64,000 bases of DNA from Rhodospirillales bacterium (lineage in GTDB: Bacteria > Pseudomonadota > Alphaproteobacteria > Rhodospirillales > Shumkoniaceae), in contig JAHDSF010000004.1 in the NCBI GenBank assembly GCA_018432935.1, positions 167,089 to 231,088 of the forward strand, given 5' to 3'. How positions within the stretch are numbered: the first letter of the stretch is position 1; each line of letters begins with the position of its first letter. Shown here piece by piece: positions 34,189 to 43,185 of the stretch. The translations under genes and the position numbers were made by a program. The notes under the pieces were generated by a model. The model was not told the origin of the DNA and did not search any database. It saw nothing but the letters and a program-made list of their open reading frames with translations.

Positions 34189-35406
34189 ATGCCCCTCATC
34201 GAAACCGACCTTGCCGTCATCGGCGCCGGCATCATCGGCTCGTCGTGCGCCTTCCACGCGGCGCGGCGCGGGCTCCGGGTGGCGCTGATCGACGCCCGCC
34301 AGCCGACCCGCGGCACTTCGGGCGAATGCGACGGCTACGTCGCCATCTCGTCCAAAAAGCCGGGCCTGGTGATGGAGATGGCGGCCGCCAGCAAGCGCAT
34401 GTACCCCGAGGTCTGCGCCGCCCTGCGCATCGACCCCCAGTACCACCCGACCGGCGGGTTGATGATTCTCGAGGACGAGGAGACGTTCCAGAGCGTTGCC
34501 GGTCACGTCGAGGCGGTGCGCGGCTGCGGCGTGCCGATGACCTTCCTCGACCGCTCCCGCATGCTGGAGGCCGAGCCGACCCTGAGTCCCGCGTTGTTCG
34601 GCGCCTACGAGGTCCCGGTCGAGGCGGTGGTCAATCCTTACCGAATGACCCTGGCCCTGGCCGACGCGGCCCGGGCTGCGGGCGCCGTCGCGCACTGGGA
34701 GACCCGGCCGCTCGGCTTCGAGCTTGAAGGAAAGCGGATCAAGGCGATGGACACCACCGCCGGCCGCGTGGTTGCACAGCATTATGTCTTCAGCGCCGGC
34801 ATCTGGAGCCGGGCGTTGGGCGCCATGGTCGGCATCGACCTGCCGGTGGCCCCGCGGCGCGGCGAGCTGGTCGTCACCGAGCGCTGCAAGGGGATGGTCA
34901 AGCGCTACCTGCAGTCGGCCCGCTACCTGACCGCCAAGGGCAAGCCCGACGAGGTGGCCACCACCGCCGACCCGCTGATGCGGCTGGGCCACGGCTTCTG
35001 CCTGGAGTGGACGCCCGAAGGCAACTGCATGATGGGCTCGTCGCGCGCCTTCGTCGGCTACGACCGGCGCACCACCCCGTGGGGGGTGGCGGCGATCGTG
35101 CAGGAGGCGATCCGCTATGTGCCCGCGCTGGCCCGCGTCAACATTCTGCGCAGCTTCTCGGGCCTGCGACCGTTCGTGCCCGACGGCAAGCCGATCATCG
35201 GCCGCTCGGGGCTGGTCGAGAACGTGATCGTCGCCACCGGCCACGAGGGCGACGGCATCTGCCTGTCGCAGATCACCGGCGAGATCGTCGCCGATCTCGC
35301 CCAGGGCCGAGCCCCGCGTCTCGACGTCTCGCCCCTGACACCTGACCGTTTCGGCGCGATGACCGCCGAGAAACGGGCCGAGGCTGGGGCGTTCGAGGCG
35401 GCGTAG
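34189..35406 (+). CDS. FAD-dependent amino acid or amine oxidase (DAAO fold, HcnC/OoxB-like)
   Basis: The 405-residue protein opens with VIGAGIIGSSCAFHAARRG, the FAD-binding motif of the D-amino acid oxidase family, and ends with FSGLRPFVPDGKPIIG and GHEGDGICLSQITGEIVA, typical of glycine/opine/proline oxidase beta subunits. It is the expected catalytic partner of the HcnB-like and HcnA-like genes at 30478-32228, though it is divergent and about 2 kb away. I chose the ATG at 34189. The substrate is unknown. Confidence 0.86.
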   Translation: MPLIETDLAVIGAGIIGSSCAFHAARRGLRVALIDARQPTRGTSGECDGYVAISSKKPGLVMEMAAASKRMYPEVCAALRIDPQYHPTGGLMILEDEETFQSVAGHVEAVRGCGVPMTFLDRSRMLEAEPTLSPALFGAYEVPVEAVVNPYRMTLALADAARAAGAVAHWETRPLGFELEGKRIKAMDTTAGRVVAQHYVFSAGIWSRALGAMVGIDLPVAPRRGELVVTERCKGMVKRYLQSARYLTAKGKPDEVATTADPLMRLGHGFCLEWTPEGNCMMGSSRAFVGYDRRTTPWGVAAIVQEAIRYVPALARVNILRSFSGLRPFVPDGKPIIGRSGLVENVIVATGHEGDGICLSQITGEIVADLAQGRAPRLDVSPLTPDRFGAMTAEKRAEAGAFEAA

Positions 35407-35425
35407 GGGAGCCGATTCCCTTCTT

Positions 35426-35453
35426 CGTCACCCCGGCGAAAGCCGGGGTCCAG
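35426..35453. repeat. Dispersed repeat, second copy
   Basis: CGTCACCCCGGCGAAAGCCG plus GGGTCCAG matches the unit at 25339-25366 with compensating changes in the stem (CC/GG for TT/AA). A decayed inverted partner follows up to about 35482. It sits between convergent genes and may act as a transcription-end hairpin. Confidence 0.65.
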
Positions 35454-35485
35454 CAGTCCGGATCGCCGGCTATCGCTGTGCCTGT

Positions 35486-36664
35486 CTACTTCAACCCCGC
35501 GGCGGCGTGGCGCTCGGCGATGGTCGAGGCCAGCGCGTCGACGGCGGCAAGGTCGGCCTCGGTCGGGCGGCCACGGGCGATGACCGGCGGGATCACCTCG
35601 GCGGACAGGTTCGGCAGCATGGCCAGCAGCGGATCGACGGCGGTCTTGGTCCAGCCGTAGGAGCCGAGGCAGGAGACGAAGCGCGCCTTCGGCTTCAGCA
35701 GGTTGATGGTGTAGGCGGCACCGGCGGCCAGTGGATGCGGCGCATCGAGAACGGCAGGCGCGCCGAGCACGATGGTGGCGGCATCGACCAGCGCGCTCGC
35801 CAGCACGCCGGGATCGCTGCTCGAAAGATCCAGCCGCTCGACGCGCAAGCCGTGATCGACCAGGCCGTCGACCAGACGGTCGACCATCCGGCGCACGCTG
35901 CCGTGCATCGAGACGAACGGAACCATCGCCAGGTTCCGCGGCGGCTGCACCGCCCAGTCGTCGTAAGCGGCGACGATGAAGCCGGGTTCGCGGTAGACCG
36001 GCCCGTGGCTGGGGGCGATCTGCGCCGGGTTCAGCGCCCGCACCTTCTCCAGGTGCCGCGCCACCTGGGCCCGGAACGGCATCATGATGTGGGCGTAGTA
36101 GAGCTTGGCCTCGCGATAGACCCGGGCCCGATCGTCGGCGTAGAGATCGCTGCACGCCAGGTGCGAACCGAACAGGTCGCACGGAAACAGGATACGATCC
36201 TCCTCGAGCCAGGCCGACATCGTCTCCGGCCAGTGCACCCAGGGCGTGTCGAGGAAGCGCAGGGTGCGGCCACCGAGGTCGAGGCTGTCGCCCTCGCCGA
36301 CCCGGTCGAGGCGGTCGCGCGAGATGTCGAGATGCCCGGCCAGCACGTTCAGCGACTTCTTCGACCCGACCAGACGCGCCTCGGGGAAGCGCGCAAGCAC
36401 CTGCGGGATGCTGCCCGAATGGTCCTGTTCGGCGTGCAGCGAGATTACGTAATCGAGACGCTCCAGCCCCGCGAGTTGGGCGAACAGAACCGCCGCATGC
36501 TCTTCCTCGACGGTGTCGACGAGGGCCGTCTTGGCATTGCCGCGCACCAGATAGCAGTTGTAGCTGGTGCCCTCGGGCAGCGGTACGAAAGCGTCGAACA
36601 GTTCGGCGTCCCAGTCGATCACGCCCAAGCGCGTCACGCCCGCGGCAATGTCCCTCGGCTTCAT
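35486..36664 (-). CDS. A-type flavodiiron protein (FprA family)
   Basis: The 392-residue protein has a metallo-beta-lactamase-like diiron domain (about 10-250) with ligands His77, Glu79, Asp81 and His82 (HAEQDHSGS), then His in PWVHWPETM, Asp in PCDLFGSH and His in APSHGPVY. The flavodoxin domain (about 255-390) starts VPFVSMHGSVRRM. Such enzymes reduce O2 to water or NO to N2O with reduced flavin. No rubredoxin or reductase gene is adjacent. All diiron ligands look intact. Confidence 0.9.
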   Translation of the reverse strand: MKPRDIAAGVTRLGVIDWDAELFDAFVPLPEGTSYNCYLVRGNAKTALVDTVEEEHAAVLFAQLAGLERLDYVISLHAEQDHSGSIPQVLARFPEARLVGSKKSLNVLAGHLDISRDRLDRVGEGDSLDLGGRTLRFLDTPWVHWPETMSAWLEEDRILFPCDLFGSHLACSDLYADDRARVYREAKLYYAHIMMPFRAQVARHLEKVRALNPAQIAPSHGPVYREPGFIVAAYDDWAVQPPRNLAMVPFVSMHGSVRRMVDRLVDGLVDHGLRVERLDLSSSDPGVLASALVDAATIVLGAPAVLDAPHPLAAGAAYTINLLKPKARFVSCLGSYGWTKTAVDPLLAMLPNLSAEVIPPVIARGRPTEADLAAVDALASTIAERHAAAGLK

Positions 36665-36872
36665 GTTCAGACCCCGTTTCGATCAAAAGCGGATCTCGTC
36701 TAGCATACCATGGCGTGTGTCAGGTCTGCATTCCCCGAAGGCGGGCCATGCGGCGCACGGAGACGCCGGAGCCGCGCACGGCGCCCGGCCCCCTCCCGAC
36801 GGCCCCTTGCGCCGGAACGCGGAAGCGACGAAACTGGCTTCCCGCCGGGGAACGAGCCGAGGAGAAACGACC

Positions 36873-37907
36873 GTGCGCGCTGCCTTCATTCATGGAATTC
36901 GTGACGTCCGCGTCGGCGAGCTGCCCGACGCCCAGCCGACCGAGACCGAGCTCCTGCTGAAGGTCTCCTCGGTCGGGATCTGCGGCAGCGACCTCCACTA
37001 CTACCTGGAGGGCGGCATCGGCCGCGACCGCATCCGGCAGCCGTACGTTCCCGGTCACGAGTTCTGCGCCCGGGTTGTCGACGACCGCGCCGAGAAGTTC
37101 GGCCTGAAGAAGGGCCAGATGGTCGCCGTCGACCCGGCACGGCCATGTTATCATTGTGAGAACTGCCTTGCCGGACACCACAACCTTTGCCTCAACATGG
37201 TGTTCCGCGGCGCCGCCCCCAACACAGGCGCCTTCACCCAATACGTGACCGCACCGCCGACCGCCCTGTTCCCGATACCCGACGGGATCAGCTCGGAAGA
37301 GGTCACCATGATGGAGCCGCTGGGCATCGCGCTCGCCACCATGGACCTCGGCAAGATCCGCCTGCTGGAGGATGTCTGCGTGCTCGGCTGCGGACCGATC
37401 GGGCTGTGCATCGTCCAGCTCGCCAAGCTGTGCGGCGCCGACCATGTCTACGCCATCGACCCCATCCCCTACCGCGCCGAGGCCGCCCGCAAACTGGGCG
37501 CCGATAAGGCCGGCGGCGACCACCGCCAAGTGATGGAGTGGACGGGCGGCCGCGGCGTCGACATCTGCATCGAGATCACCGACAACGGCGCCTCGTTCGA
37601 GCAGGCGGGCGACGTCATCCGCCTCGGCGGCCGCATCATCCTGGGCGGCATTCCGGAGGGCGGCAGGTACACCACCGAGTCTTTCGACCTTCGCCGCAAG
37701 GGCGCGACGGTGAAGCTGGTGCGGCGCATGGGGCACGTCTATCCGCGCTGCATCCGCCTGGTCGAGAGCAAGCGCATCGACATCGCCTCGATCGTCACCC
37801 ACAAGTGGGAGCTCGACGACGTCAAGACGGCCTTCGACCTCCAGGCCAGCCGTACCGACGGCGTCCAGAAAGGCGTCGTCTTCCCCAACGGCATGTCCTA
37901 CGCCTGA
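36873..37907 (+). CDS. Zinc-dependent alcohol/polyol dehydrogenase (threonine dehydrogenase-like)
   Basis: The 344-residue medium-chain dehydrogenase has the catalytic zinc region ICGSDLHYY and GHEFCARV. The structural zinc motif is CYHCENCLAGHHNLC, and the NAD-binding GCGPIGLCIVQLAK follows. Close families are L-idonate, sorbitol, xylitol and threonine dehydrogenases, which oxidise a secondary alcohol with NAD. The GTG at 36873 follows GAGGAGAAACGACC. It stands alone, so the substrate cannot be fixed from context. Confidence 0.85.
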   Translation: MRAAFIHGIRDVRVGELPDAQPTETELLLKVSSVGICGSDLHYYLEGGIGRDRIRQPYVPGHEFCARVVDDRAEKFGLKKGQMVAVDPARPCYHCENCLAGHHNLCLNMVFRGAAPNTGAFTQYVTAPPTALFPIPDGISSEEVTMMEPLGIALATMDLGKIRLLEDVCVLGCGPIGLCIVQLAKLCGADHVYAIDPIPYRAEAARKLGADKAGGDHRQVMEWTGGRGVDICIEITDNGASFEQAGDVIRLGGRIILGGIPEGGRYTTESFDLRRKGATVKLVRRMGHVYPRCIRLVESKRIDIASIVTHKWELDDVKTAFDLQASRTDGVQKGVVFPNGMSYA

Positions 37908-37916
37908 TGCGGATGC

Positions 37917-37938
37917 GGGGCGGGCCGGCGCCCGCCCC
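37917..37938 (+). terminator. Hairpin after the zinc dehydrogenase
   Basis: GGGGCGGGC (37917-37925) pairs with GCCCGCCCC (37930-37938) around CGGC. It lies 9 bases after the stop codon. It lacks a U-tract, so it may be a Rho-independent terminator of weak type or a stabilising hairpin. Confidence 0.45.
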
Positions 37939-38073
37939 CATCGCGACCGAAGCGTTGCCGGGCGTTCAGACCTTCTGCTCGCAGAGCTCACGGAAAAGCG
38001 TCGGTAGGCCGGCCTTGACGGCTTCAGCCGGCGGCTCGAAGCTGCCGGGAGCGTATGGCCAGGGAGGATGTCA

Positions 38074-38499
38074 ATGGATCGCGTGACGATTTCGCTGGAG
38101 GACGATCTCCTCGCCAGGTTCGACGACTATATCGCCGCCAAAGGCTACACCAATCGTTCCGAAGCAGTGCGGGACGTCCTGCGCACGTTCCTCGACAGCG
38201 AGCGGATCGCCAGCAGTCCCGACCTGCCATGCATCGCCTGCGTGACCTACGTCTACGACCACATGGAACGCAATCTGGCGAGCAAGCTCACTCGCACCCA
38301 GCACGACCATCACGACCTGGGCCTGTCGACCCTGCATGTCCACGTCGACCGCGACACCTGCATGGAAGCCGCGATCCTGCGCGGTCCGGCCGCCGAGGTG
38401 CGCCGGTTCGCCGACGGCATCCTCGCCCAGCCGGGGGTCAGGCACGGACACCTCCATCTGGTGGCGACCGAGGAGGGACACGGGCACCGGCACGACTAG
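38074..38499 (+). CDS. nikR: Nickel-responsive regulator NikR
   Basis: The 141-residue protein has a ribbon-helix-helix N-terminus (RVTISLEDDLLARFD) and the ACT-like nickel-binding domain. The four nickel ligands are present as His77, His88, His90 and Cys96, in TQHDHHD, LHVHVD and DTC, one residue offset from E. coli. NikR represses nickel uptake genes, none of which lie here. The His-rich tail GHGHRHD is an extra metal-binding feature. The ATG at 38074 has AGGGAGG at good spacing. The ATG at 38068 is too close. Confidence 0.92.
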   Translation: MDRVTISLEDDLLARFDDYIAAKGYTNRSEAVRDVLRTFLDSERIASSPDLPCIACVTYVYDHMERNLASKLTRTQHDHHDLGLSTLHVHVDRDTCMEAAILRGPAAEVRRFADGILAQPGVRHGHLHLVATEEGHGHRHD

Positions 38500-38521
38500 C
38501 GGCGTTTCGCTCCGAGCCCTT

Positions 38522-39601
38522 CTAGGCGGGCGGCGGCTCCGCGGGGAAGGTCAGGGTGACGGTGGTACCCAGACCGCGCTCGCTGCCAATGGCGAGCGAA
38601 CCGCCGTGCAGTTCCATCAGCGAGCGGGCCAACGGCAAACCCAGGCCGGAGCCCGCGCCGCGGCGCCGGACCTCGCCCGCGGCCGTCTGGTTGAAGGGTT
38701 GCACCGCGTGGCGGATCTCGTCGGCGGTCATGCCGATGCCGCGGTCGGCTACGACGACGTGATGACCCGCCGCATCCGATGTGATGGCGATGGCGACCGT
38801 GGTTCCCGGCGCGAACTTGATGGCGTTCGAGAGAATGTTGACGAGCACCTGCTCGGCACGCAAGGGGTCGACCTTCAGGCGCGGATTCGCGGAGTCCAAC
38901 CGGCGCAGGATGACCCGCTCCTCCATCGCCTGGCCCGAGACCAGGGCCAGCGCCTCGTCCACCAGATCGCCGAGCCCTGCCTCGGCCCACGCCAGATCAA
39001 GCTTGCTCGCCTCGATCTTGGCCATGTCGAGAATGTCGTCGATCAGGCGGTGCAGGTGATGGGCGCTGCGGTGGATGAGATCCGAGTACTCGCGGTACGC
39101 CTCGGGCATCGGCCCGAACAGCTCGCCCCGCATGATGTCGGAAAAGCCGATGATGGAATTGAGCGGCGTGCGCAGCTCGTGGCTCATCTGTGCCACGTAG
39201 CGGCTCTTCGACGCGCTGGCTTCCTGGGCCGCCCGCATCGAGCTTTCGAGCGCCATCTGCAGGCGGTGCGCCTCGGTGACGTCGGCGCCGACCCAGTCCA
39301 GCCGATCGCCGTCGAAGGCCACGTTCCAGCAGACTTGGCGGCGCTCGCCGCCGCGGGTCAGGATCTCGTGCCGGGCGTTGGCCGGCAGAGCCGGCTGCCG
39401 TGAGCTCATCGTCTGCCGAAATCCGGCCAACAACGCGGCCCGCGCGTCCTCGGGAACGAAGCGCTCGAACCAGTGCTCGCCGATGATCGCTCCACCGATC
39501 ACCTGGGCGGCATAGGGATTGCACGCCGTCACCCGTCCGGACTCGTCCAGCTGAATGTACAACAACTCGGCCGTGTCCATGAAACGCTGAACACACGCCA
39601 T
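38522..39601 (-). CDS. PAS-domain sensor histidine kinase
   Basis: The 359-residue protein has an N-terminal PAS domain (about 5-115), HisKA with His141 in AQMSHELRTPLNSIIGFSD and an HATPase domain containing the GSGLGLPLARSL box. There is no membrane helix, so it senses a cytoplasmic signal. The HisKA stretch after the His (MRGELFGPM) is the type seen in alphaproteobacterial PleC/DivJ-like kinases. The ATG at 39601 follows GGGAAGGA. No response regulator is next to it. Confidence 0.87.
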   Translation of the reverse strand: MACVQRFMDTAELLYIQLDESGRVTACNPYAAQVIGGAIIGEHWFERFVPEDARAALLAGFRQTMSSRQPALPANARHEILTRGGERRQVCWNVAFDGDRLDWVGADVTEAHRLQMALESSMRAAQEASASKSRYVAQMSHELRTPLNSIIGFSDIMRGELFGPMPEAYREYSDLIHRSAHHLHRLIDDILDMAKIEASKLDLAWAEAGLGDLVDEALALVSGQAMEERVILRRLDSANPRLKVDPLRAEQVLVNILSNAIKFAPGTTVAIAITSDAAGHHVVVADRGIGMTADEIRHAVQPFNQTAAGEVRRRGAGSGLGLPLARSLMELHGGSLAIGSERGLGTTVTLTFPAEPPPA

Positions 39602-39837
39602 CGTCACTTCCTTCCCAAAGGGAACGGCGCTCAATTCCGCCGTCTGTCGCTGGTTGCGCAGTAATCAACCGGAGAAGATATGGGAGAGTTTCAAGAGTGT
39701 CAAATGCAACAAGCTTAGGGCGTTCGCCTCACATCCGCAACGTGAGGGAATGCCATTCGACACGAGCTGGCGGGCTGCGAACGCTCATCGGCAGGTCGAG
39801 GAGGGGCGAACCGCCATGCTGCCGCAGCGACCCGGCG

Positions 39838-40287
39838 CTACGACGCGCCTCTTGCCGCCCGCGCCCGCAACGGCCGTACCGAGCGGGCCCCGGCGACCAG
39901 CCGCACCACCCGTTCCCGTAGCGCGCCGCTGCGGTAGACCAGCGACAGCAACGCCGCCGGCAGGTCGCCGGGTATGCTGTCGGAAACGCTGGGCTCGCCT
40001 TTGCTTTCGAGGATTTCCGCCATCGCTTCGGTTGCGGTCTCGACGGCCATCTCGCCGTTCTCGACGGCCTTCTGGTAGAGCACCCAGGCCATCACCCAGA
40101 TCAGGCGGTTGGTGACCACCATGCGGTAGTAGGTCACGATCGTCGAGTTGTCGGCACGCTTGGCCGTGAAGTAGTTTCGCGCTTCGATGAGAAGGGTCAT
40201 CGCGGCTTCGCCGATGTCGCGTACCATGGGCGAGGCGGGGCGGTGTTCCGCCAAGCCGGTTCGGGCGCGTGTGGGGCGCTGCTGCAT
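39838..40287 (-). CDS. DUF1465-like alphaproteobacterial protein
   Basis: The 149-residue protein carries MTLLIEARNYFTAKR and YYRMVVTNRLIWVMAWVLYQ followed by KAVENGEM, which resembles DUF1465 proteins, small helical regulators restricted to Alphaproteobacteria. I assign the family from pattern only. A basic C-terminus (RSVRPLRARAARGAS) is unusual. The ATG at 40287 follows GAGGAGACCCC. The gene lies in the same direction as the PAS kinase, about 240 bases upstream of it. Confidence 0.55.
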   Translation of the reverse strand: MQQRPTRARTGLAEHRPASPMVRDIGEAAMTLLIEARNYFTAKRADNSTIVTYYRMVVTNRLIWVMAWVLYQKAVENGEMAVETATEAMAEILESKGEPSVSDSIPGDLPAALLSLVYRSGALRERVVRLVAGARSVRPLRARAARGAS

Positions 40288-40429
40288 GGGGTCTCCTCTA
40301 GCCGCAGGGTCTTTAGGTTGGCGTTCGGCAAAGCCCTTTCCAGCTTCTTGATGGGTTGACCGGAAGCCGACCGTGCATGCCCTTGAGGGGACACCATATG
40401 ACGGAAAACCACGACGCCGGAGGCTGCTC

Positions 40430-42016
40430 GTGACGACTGATCTGTGGTGGAAGCACGGCACGATCTATCAGATCTATCCCCGCTCCTTTCACGACGGGAA
40501 CGGCGACGGCATCGGCGACATCGAGGGTATCCGAAGCAAGCTGGACTACCTGTCGTGGCTGGGCATCGACGCGATCTGGATCTCGCCCATCTTCCAGTCG
40601 CCCATGGCGGATTTCGGCTACGACATCTCGGATTACCAGGCCGTCGATCCGATCTTCGGCGGCCTCGATGACGTCGACCGGCTGCTCGCGGAAGCCCACG
40701 GACGCGGCATCAAGGTCCTGCTCGATCTGGTGCCGAACCACACCTCGGACCGTCATCGCTGGTTCCTCGAGTCACGTTCCGGCCGGGGCAGCGCCAGGCG
40801 CGACTGGTACATGTGGCGCGACCCCGCTCCCGGCGGCGGCCCGCCCAACAACTGGCTCTCGGTGTTCGGCGGCTCCGCCTGGACTCTGGATCCTGCATCC
40901 GGCCAGTACTACTACCATGCCTTCCTGCCCGAGCAGCCCGATCTCAACTGGCGCAACCGCGACGTCCGCGAGGCGATGCACGCGACCATGCGCTTCTGGC
41001 TCGACCGTGGAGTCGACGGCTTCCGGGTCGACGTGATCTGGCACCTCATCAAGGATGATCTGTTTCGCGACAACCCGGTCAACCACCACTACAAACCTGG
41101 CCAGAGCCCTTACGCACGTTTGAACCCCGAGTACAGTTCCGACCGTCCCGAGGTGCACGAGGTGATCGCCGAGATGCGGGCGGTGCTGGACGGCTACCCT
41201 GACGCCCGCCTCCTGATCGGCGAGATCTACCTGCCCGTCGAGCGCTTGATGACGTACTACGGCGCCGACCTCGGCGGGGTCCACCTGCCGTTCAACTTCC
41301 AGCTCCTGCAGACCGCCTGGAACGCGCCCGCCATCGCCGCGCTGATCCGCGATTACGAGGATGCGCTGCCCCAGAACGGCTGGCCGAACTGGGTGCTCGG
41401 AAACCACGATACCTCGAGGATCGCGACCCGCGTCGGCCCTGCCCAGGCGCGCATCGCCGCCATGCTGCTGCTCACCCTGCGTGGAACGCCGACCCTCTAC
41501 TACGGCGACGAGATCGGGATGGCGGATGTATCGATTCCCGCCGACCGCACGCAGGACCCGGTGGGGCGCCGAATTCCCGGACTGGGCCTAGGCCGTGATC
41601 CCGAGCGCACGCCGATGCGATGGAACGACGGCCCCGGCGCCGGTTTCACGACCGCCGAGCCGTGGCTGCCGATCGGCCCCGATACGGCCATCATCAACGT
41701 CGCCGCCCAGGAGCGCGACCCGCACTCGATGCTGAGCCTGCACCGGCGCCTCCTGCAGGTCCGGCGCGAGCAGCCCGCACTGCGCACCGGGGCCTGGCGG
41801 CTCGCCCATTGCGGAGCGCGGTCCCTGACCTATGAACGGTACGAGGCTTCGCAGCGCATCCTGGTCGCCCTCAACCTGGGGGCCGAGCCGGTGGACGCGG
41901 CAACCGTGCCGGGCGCCGGCGGCCGGATCCTGGTATCCACGCATCTCGATCGAGAAGGCGAGGTGGTCAAGGACACCGTGGCCCTGCGCGCCGACGAGGG
42001 GATCGTCATCGGGTGA
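40430..42016 (+). CDS. GH13 alpha-glucosidase
   Basis: The 528-residue enzyme has the GH13 (alpha/beta)8 barrel with regions DLVPNHTS, GFRVDVIWHL (nucleophile Asp201), IGEIYL (acid/base Glu265) and NHDTSR (Asp327), plus QSPMADFGYDISDY, the stretch typical of oligo-1,6-glucosidase/maltose hydrolases. It hydrolyses terminal alpha-glucosidic bonds, probably in the cytoplasm since no signal peptide is visible. The GTG at 40430 has GGAGG seven bases upstream and fits the family N-terminus. No sugar transporter is adjacent. Confidence 0.9.
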   Translation: MTTDLWWKHGTIYQIYPRSFHDGNGDGIGDIEGIRSKLDYLSWLGIDAIWISPIFQSPMADFGYDISDYQAVDPIFGGLDDVDRLLAEAHGRGIKVLLDLVPNHTSDRHRWFLESRSGRGSARRDWYMWRDPAPGGGPPNNWLSVFGGSAWTLDPASGQYYYHAFLPEQPDLNWRNRDVREAMHATMRFWLDRGVDGFRVDVIWHLIKDDLFRDNPVNHHYKPGQSPYARLNPEYSSDRPEVHEVIAEMRAVLDGYPDARLLIGEIYLPVERLMTYYGADLGGVHLPFNFQLLQTAWNAPAIAALIRDYEDALPQNGWPNWVLGNHDTSRIATRVGPAQARIAAMLLLTLRGTPTLYYGDEIGMADVSIPADRTQDPVGRRIPGLGLGRDPERTPMRWNDGPGAGFTTAEPWLPIGPDTAIINVAAQERDPHSMLSLHRRLLQVRREQPALRTGAWRLAHCGARSLTYERYEASQRILVALNLGAEPVDAATVPGAGGRILVSTHLDREGEVVKDTVALRADEGIVIG

Positions 42017-42138
42017 TCGATTTCTATATCCTTACTTGATCTGCGGGATTGTCTGCTGTAAGAAGACGGCGCGCCGGTGTGGCTGTTGCCAACGGCGTTT
42101 TTCCCTCATCAAGCCCGTCGCCAGAGAGTAGCCGAGCC

Positions 42139-42744
42139 ATGTCCTCCCTGCCCGCCCTCCGCGTCCGGCCGGAATCGTTCCGCCTGACCACCGCCGACGT
42201 TGTCACCCTTGCCGGATCGGAAGCCGGCATCCACGACAACGAGCGCTTCGACTATGTCGTCTCCACGCCCGATATGAAGACGGCGCTGCTGGTCGATCGG
42301 CTGCGGCCAGGTGCGGATCTTGAGGTGCTGGGGCGACGGGGCAGCCGCCGGGCCTATCTTTTCGCCTTCGACGGCGCCGGCGACGACAGGCTGCTTGGCG
42401 TCCTGGCGTTCACCGCGCTGTTGGCCCGGGATTCACGAGGCCAGCCCTCGTACGACCTCGCCGTTCACGAACTGCTGGTCGCCGAGCCGACGATGACGGC
42501 ACGTGCCGCGAATGCGCTGATCGCCGGGCTCTGCCGTACGGTTCTGGTCGATCTCGAATCCCTGCACGGGAGCGTCGCGCCGGAGTTCTTCCTCCAGCTC
42601 ACCCATACCCAATCGCTGAACTATCACGCCATTCCCGACCCGCTGCCGGCGCGACAGGCTTGCGAACGGATTGCCGGCCTGTTCGAGGACACCAGAGCCC
42701 GCCTCGCCGCGGCCCCGCGCGAAAGCGCCGTCGCAGCCGCCTGA
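42139..42744 (+). CDS. Hypothetical soluble protein
   Basis: The 201-residue protein has no signal or membrane segment. It mixes beta-like and helical stretches (RAYLFAFDGAGDD, LVDLESLHGSVAPEFFLQLT) without a motif I recognise. Its ATG at 42139 follows a weak GAGAGTAGCC. It lies 122 bases after the glucosidase gene. The function is unknown and I do not suggest one. Confidence 0.6.
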   Translation: MSSLPALRVRPESFRLTTADVVTLAGSEAGIHDNERFDYVVSTPDMKTALLVDRLRPGADLEVLGRRGSRRAYLFAFDGAGDDRLLGVLAFTALLARDSRGQPSYDLAVHELLVAEPTMTARAANALIAGLCRTVLVDLESLHGSVAPEFFLQLTHTQSLNYHAIPDPLPARQACERIAGLFEDTRARLAAAPRESAVAAA

Positions 42745-42753
42745 GCGCAAGGC

Positions 42754-42796
42754 AAAAAAACACCCGACAGGCCGGAAATCCGCGCCGCATCGGGTG
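42754..42796 (-). terminator. Minus-strand terminator with T7 tract
   Basis: Read on the minus strand, CACCCGA pairs with TCGGGTG around a 22-base loop and is followed by seven Ts (42754-42760). It lies about 140 bases after the lipoprotein gene at 42937 and could be its distal terminator. Confidence 0.6.
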
Positions 42797-42874
42797 GCGA
42801 AGGTGATGGGAATTGGTGATGCCCTCCATGTGGGACCGGGCAGTCACCTTTCAACCGTCCATTGGAGCGAGAAA

Positions 42875-42903
42875 GTGGCCGAGCCCAAACTTGGCCCGGC
42901 CAC
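42875..42903 (-). terminator. Stem-loop after the glycine-zipper lipoprotein gene
   Basis: On the minus strand, GTGGCCGGGCC pairs with GGCTCGGCCAC (one mismatch) around a 7-base loop, then TTTCTC follows. It lies 33 bases after the stop codon of the gene at 42937 and is its likely proximal terminator. Confidence 0.5.
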
Positions 42904-42936
42904 GACCTCCGTACAGGACGGATCGTATCTTCCGAG

Positions 42937-43185
42937 CTAGCGTCGCCACACCGGCTTGCCGAGATCGACGTCCTCCTGGTCGGTCAGGCCGCCAGCGGCT
43001 GCGCCTACGGCCCCGCCGAGAACCGCACCGGTCAACGGATCGCCCATCAAGGCCCCGCCCGCGGCACCGGCGCCGGCGCCGATGGCGCCGCCGCTGATGG
43101 CACGGTCGGACGTGCTGGTTCCGCAGGCGCCGAGTCCCAGAGCGGCGGCCAGCGCAATGGCGCTGATCATGGTTCTGTTAAGCAT
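42937..43185 (-). CDS. Glycine-zipper lipoprotein
   Basis: The 82-residue protein has a signal sequence with lipobox LGAC (about residues 18-21), then a glycine-zipper repeat: GGAIGAGAGAAGGALMGDP followed by GGAVGAAAGG. Such OsmB/YMGG-like outer-membrane-linked lipoproteins are often induced by osmotic or envelope stress. The ATG at 43185 follows AAGGAGG. A palindrome sits in the promoter region. It neighbours the ECF sigma and PRC-barrel genes. Confidence 0.82.
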   Translation of the reverse strand: MLNRTMISAIALAAALGLGACGTSTSDRAISGGAIGAGAGAAGGALMGDPLTGAVLGGAVGAAAGGLTDQEDVDLGKPVWRR

